From: Synergistaceae bacterium UBA6101
GTDB taxonomy: Bacteria > Synergistota > Synergistia > Synergistales > Synergistaceae
Reading direction: 5' to 3'
Assembly (NCBI GenBank): GCA_002428495.1
Contig: DIWR01000021.1
Coordinates: 1,125-24,141 of the forward strand
Length of the DNA: 23,017 nucleotides
Shown: positions 21,783 through 23,017 of the stretch, in pieces
How the letters are laid out: each line of letters starts with the position of its first letter
Numbering within the stretch: the stretch's first letter is position 1
Position numbers and translations under genes: made by a program
Notes under the pieces: model-generated
The model's database searches: none
Told to the model about the DNA's origin: nothing
The model's input: only the letters and a program-made list of their open reading frames with translations

Positions 21783-22537
21783 GAGAAGAAAAGGCAAGTG
21801 TAAGCGAAGACATCTGCTGGGGCAGGAATCCGGTATTTTCCCTGCTTGAGGAGTCACCTGAAAGGTGCATGAAGGTCCTGATCTCAAAGACAGCCCAGCC
21901 TCATATAAAGGCCAGGCTCCAGGATCTCTGCAGAGCTGCCAACATTGTCCTTCTGACTGTGGATCCGGCAGCTCTTGATAAGATGACGAACAAAGAAAAT
22001 CACCAGGGAGTAGTCGCCTACATGGCGCCGATGAAACTCTGGGACGCGGAGGAACTTATCCAGATGCTTCCTCCTGCGCCCGAGCCCGCAATGGTGCTCC
22101 TGTGCGATCACCTCCAGGATCCGCATAATCTTGGAGCCGTGATCAGGAGCGCCGAAGCCGCGGGAGCGTCGGCAGTGATGATACCCAAGCGGGGCGGAGC
22201 GCTTCCGACAGGAACTGTAGTAAAGACCAGTGCAGGAGCCGCTCTGAGACTGCCCTTAGCAAAGACTGGAAACGTATCCCAGACGATAAGGCTGCTGCAG
22301 GAAGCAAATTTCTGGGTGGTAGGTCTTTCGATGGATGCCGAGGAGACACTCTTCAAGGAAGATATGCCACCGAGGGTAGTCATAGTGATCGGCGCCGAAG
22401 GCGACGGCCTGGGCCGGGCAGTAGCGAAGTCATGTGACGAGCTGAGGCATATCCCCATGGCCGGAAAGACCGGATCGCTGAACGCATCGGTGGCGGCGGC
22501 ACTGGCTCTCTTCGAATACACAAGATCTCGCAGGTGA
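21779..22537 (+). CDS. rlmB: 23S rRNA (guanosine-2'-O-)-methyltransferase RlmB (SpoU/TrmH family)
   Basis: Methylates a ribose in the 23S rRNA peptidyl-transferase region (G2251 in E. coli) using SAM. Protein of 252 aa, normal length. The N-terminal substrate-binding part (about 10-80) includes WGRNPVFSLLE and NHQGVVA. The three SPOUT knot motifs are DPHNLGAVIRSAEAAG (114-129), IGAEGDGL (204-211) and SLNASVAAAL (233-242). The ATG overlaps the uvrA stop by 4 bp, indicating translational coupling. The stop codon falls inside a small hairpin, and an 11-mer array follows. TrmH-type tRNA methylation is the main alternative, but the N-terminal domain favours RlmB. Confidence 0.9.
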   Translation: MREEKASVSEDICWGRNPVFSLLEESPERCMKVLISKTAQPHIKARLQDLCRAANIVLLTVDPAALDKMTNKENHQGVVAYMAPMKLWDAEELIQMLPPAPEPAMVLLCDHLQDPHNLGAVIRSAEAAGASAVMIPKRGGALPTGTVVKTSAGAALRLPLAKTGNVSQTIRLLQEANFWVVGLSMDAEETLFKEDMPPRVVIVIGAEGDGLGRAVAKSCDELRHIPMAGKTGSLNASVAAALALFEYTRSRR

Positions 22538-22602
22538 ACCATCTGCGGGAGTCAATTGGTAGTCAATAGGGAATCAATAGCAAATCAATTGGTAGTCAAT
22601 AG
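22530..22602 (+). repeat. H hairpin over the rlmB stop and T array (5 x 11 bp)
   Basis: GCAG (22530-22533) / CTGC (22543-22546) with the TGA stop in the loop, then five units of exactly 11 bp from 22548: for example GGAGTCAATTG, GGAATCAATAG (22570-22580) and GTAGTCAATAG (22592-22602; an identical unit at 22559-22569). Confidence 0.85.
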
Positions 22603-22622
22603 GTAAGACCTAAACTCCCTCA

Positions 22623-22659
22623 CCGTCATCCCGGTATGCTGTTGAGCCGGGATCCAGGT
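22623..22659 (-). repeat. Single D arm
   Basis: CCGTCATCCCGG...CCGGGATCCAG is a palindromic D arm without its partner, 24 bp before D copy 5. Confidence 0.7.
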
Positions 22660-22682
22660 CTGTCCTTGTTTTGAACCCCCTC

Positions 22683-22803
22683 CCGTCATCCCCGAGTGCT
22701 TAAATCGGGGATCCAGTGTCTCTAGATTCTGGCTATGACTAGCTTTATAAGACCTATACACAAGCCGCTCGTATCCCCGTTTAGCTGCGTCCGGGAATGA
22801 CGG
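22683..22803 (-). repeat. D element, copy 5 (121 bp, inverted)
   Basis: The reverse complement of this stretch aligns along its whole length with copy 2 (4698-4817), including the centre TCTAGAG and AAAGCTAGTCATAG, with scattered substitutions. The ends are CCGTCAT instead of CCGTCGT. Confidence 0.82.
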
Positions 22804-22834
22804 TGATTGGAGATTTTCTGTTTTTCAGGTTTTA

Positions 22835-22856
22835 CAACTGCTTCCCAACTGCTTCG
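22835..22856 (-). repeat. Short T array (2 x 11 bp)
   Basis: Two units on the minus strand, GGAAGCAGTTG and CGAAGCAGTTG, lie on the D left-end side, the same relative order as at 4581-4817. Confidence 0.7.
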
Positions 22857-22916
22857 CGGGGATGAAATCGCCACTTCGCGCGACTTCTTCATGCCGCACT
22901 TCTCAACCGCATTAAG

Positions 22917-22998
22917 CATACGTCGAAGGGAGGCTCCGCAAGTCTTGCTATGTTAGCACTGCTATAAATCACAATTGCTATAAATCACAATTGCTGTC
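22917..22998 (+). repeat. Partial L element copy with a 16-bp tandem repeat
   Basis: CATACGTCGA (22917-22926), then spaced matches CCGCAA, TTGCTA, TAGC and CAATTGCTG, follow the right arm of the L element (5026-5089) in order. GCTATAAATCACAATT occurs twice in tandem (22961-22976, 22977-22992). No matching left arm lies upstream, so the copy is half an element, or differently arranged. No gene is supported from 22538 to the window end. Confidence 0.6.
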
Positions 22999-23017
22999 AA
23001 TGATCAGGGAAAATGTC

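Overview
The window looks like a chromosomal segment of a bacterium, most likely an anaerobe of the Synergistota or of clostridial grade. I base that on protein style (short TilS, FtsH with TTG start, FIST plus aldehyde dehydrogenase under an IclR regulator) and on the linkages tilS-hpt-ftsH and uvrB-uvrA-rlmB. The phylum is an inference; there is no rRNA here. Non-ATG starts are common: TTG for hpt, ftsH and probably the AlbA/ATPase gene, GTG for the S23-type gene.

Layout. 1-6814 is an accessory, defence-flavoured stretch: an Eco57I-like adenine methylase (minus), an AT-rich AbiEi/AbiEii pair with its own promoter and candidate operator, a tRNA-Gly(TCC) unit, and a Schlafen/AlbA-type gene with an ATPase-like domain and an inverted-repeat operator. 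6889-11365 is a housekeeping block: tilS, hpt, a stand-alone four-helix-bundle (S23) gene, ftsH with a long acidic tail, then tRNA-Pro(TGG). 12014-12553 encodes a small secreted Gly/Pro/Tyr-rich protein of unknown function. 13080-16583 is a metabolic unit: a FIST sensor-like protein and an aldehyde dehydrogenase read together, converging on an IclR-family gene; matching TGGAA/TTCCA palindromes lie in front of both units. 16979-22537 is the operon uvrB-uvrA-rlmB, with an 80-bp uvrB/uvrA overlap and a 4-bp uvrA/rlmB overlap.

The most striking content is between the genes. Nearly every long intergenic region is built from four repeat types. (D) An about 120-bp element made of two inverted arms, each a CCCG...CGGG palindrome, with five near-complete copies and several single arms. 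(H) Arrays of mini-hairpins whose linker (CAAATTCTCCGC) and loop (TGGTTCTT-like) are conserved while the stem sequence changes on both arms so that pairing is kept. (T) Tandem arrays with a period of almost exactly 11 bp and a weak common core, C-R-R-T-T-G. (L) A 128-bp imperfect palindrome, with a second partial copy at the right edge. They recur in a preferred order after gene ends (hairpins, 11-mers, D, then hairpins in reverse), sometimes overlapping the stop codon. One collapsed D arm is a textbook rho-independent terminator. I do not recognise H, T or L as a named repeat family. No integrase, transposase, reverse transcriptase or CRISPR array was seen.
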